Shown: in pieces, positions 5,562 through 5,924 of the stretch
Numbering within the stretch: the stretch's first letter is position 1
Layout: each line of letters begins with the position of its first letter
Assembly (NCBI GenBank): GCA_013204195.1
Contig: JABMOJ010000513.1
Location: forward strand, 1-5,924
Length of the DNA stretch: 5,924 bases
Origin: SAR86 cluster bacterium
Lineage (GTDB): Bacteria > Pseudomonadota > Gammaproteobacteria > Pseudomonadales > Azotimanducaceae
Reading direction: 5' to 3'
Position numbers and translations under genes: made by a program
The notes under the pieces: model-generated
Databases searched by the model: none
What the model was told of the DNA's origin: nothing
The model's input: the letters and a program-made list of their open reading frames with translations, nothing else

Positions 5562-5924
5562 ATGACACCGAGCATAGCAGCAGCGTTTCCGGTATTGGCT
5601 CGGCTACATGCAGCGGCAAAGCAGGACAGTCGATTGCGTTTCAACAACCTATTGCATCCGATCACGGAAGCTATGCTTGAGCGAGCCTATCGTGCCTTGA
5701 ATCGCAAGGCGGCGACGGGCGTTGATGGTCTGGACTGGAAGAGCTATGGCGAGCAACTAGCGCCAAAGCTCAAAGATCTATGCGATCGTTTACATGGCAA
5801 CCGATATCGACCGCAACCAGTAAAACGGGTCTGGGTACCTAAGGATGACGGCGAGGAACGACCGATTGGGATCACTTCCCTTGAGGACAAAATCGTACAG
5901 CAAGCGCTTGTCTGGGTTCTGGAA
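5562..5924 (+). CDS. ltrA: Group II intron reverse transcriptase/maturase (N-terminal part)
   Basis: 121 codons, open to the right edge. The protein copies intron RNA into DNA during retrohoming and helps the ribozyme fold and splice. Visible parts: the N-terminal RT0 region (about residues 27-80) with the hallmark RKAATGVDGLDW (48-59); the RT1 motif VKRVWVPKDDGEERPIGI (87-104); and the start of RT2 with SLEDKIVQQALVWVLE (106-121). The catalytic YADD motif, domain X and any DNA-binding/endonuclease domains lie outside the window. The start is ATG at 5562. A GTG at 5556 in the same frame is possible, and a TAG at 5547 closes the frame upstream. No strong ribosome site is seen. The family is certain; the intron class is not assigned. 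The symbol ltrA is the generic name for this protein type. Confidence 0.92.
   Translation, partial: MTPSIAAAFPVLARLHAAAKQDSRLRFNNLLHPITEAMLERAYRALNRKAATGVDGLDWKSYGEQLAPKLKDLCDRLHGNRYRPQPVKRVWVPKDDGEERPIGITSLEDKIVQQALVWVLE

Larger units (their letters stand above)
5030..5924 (+). mobile_element. Group II intron, 5' part (right end outside window)
   Basis: A mobile retroelement made of a ribozyme and a reverse transcriptase/maturase gene. The transposase homology ends where GTGGGAC starts (5030), close to the GUGYG intron 5' consensus. The open reading frame begins about 530 bases in, as expected for a gene lodged in domain IV. It is oriented opposite to the transposase it interrupts, so the host gene transcript would carry the antisense of the intron and could not splice it. 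Domains V and VI and the 3' end are outside the window, so completeness cannot be judged. Confidence 0.8.

Overview
The window looks like chromosomal DNA of a Gram-negative bacterium, most likely a gammaproteobacterium. This is inferred from the style of the two-component proteins, an IS4-type transposase remnant, a bacterial group II intron and a roughly balanced base composition. The genus cannot be told.

Positions 1-4565 (minus strand) hold one signalling operon read right to left. First comes a large membrane-anchored hybrid histidine kinase (4565 down to 1164). Its reading frame is cut by a single in-frame TAG at 3299-3297, inside a PAS domain. An OmpR/PhoB-type DNA-binding response regulator follows (1174-470) and overlaps the kinase end by 11 bases. 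Last is a receiver-domain protein (372 to beyond the left edge). Together they make a typical phosphorelay: sensor kinase with its own receiver, a transcription factor, and a further receiver protein. Repaired, the kinase would have about 1133 residues: two membrane helices, PAS, GAF, three more PAS or PAS-like domains, the HisKA dimerisation/phosphoacceptor domain, the HATPase and a C-terminal receiver.

Positions 4566 to about 4720 are a non-coding gap that should contain the operon promoter. It holds an 8-bp direct repeat with an 11-bp period, the spacing typical of OmpR-family binding sites.

From about 4720 to the right edge lies nested mobile DNA. The C-terminal end of an IS4-family transposase (minus strand, itself frameshifted) occupies 4748-5029. 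It is interrupted at about 5029/5030 by a group II intron in the opposite orientation. The 5' ribozyme part of the intron (domains I-III) spans about 5030-5555 and has several clear hairpins. Its reverse transcriptase/maturase gene starts at 5562 (or 5556) and runs off the right edge.

The points most worth a second look are the amber codon that splits the kinase at a position where PAS domains usually carry an aromatic residue, the Shine-Dalgarno-like sequence that includes this same stop codon, the 11-bp repeat upstream of the operon, and the antisense intron-in-transposase arrangement.
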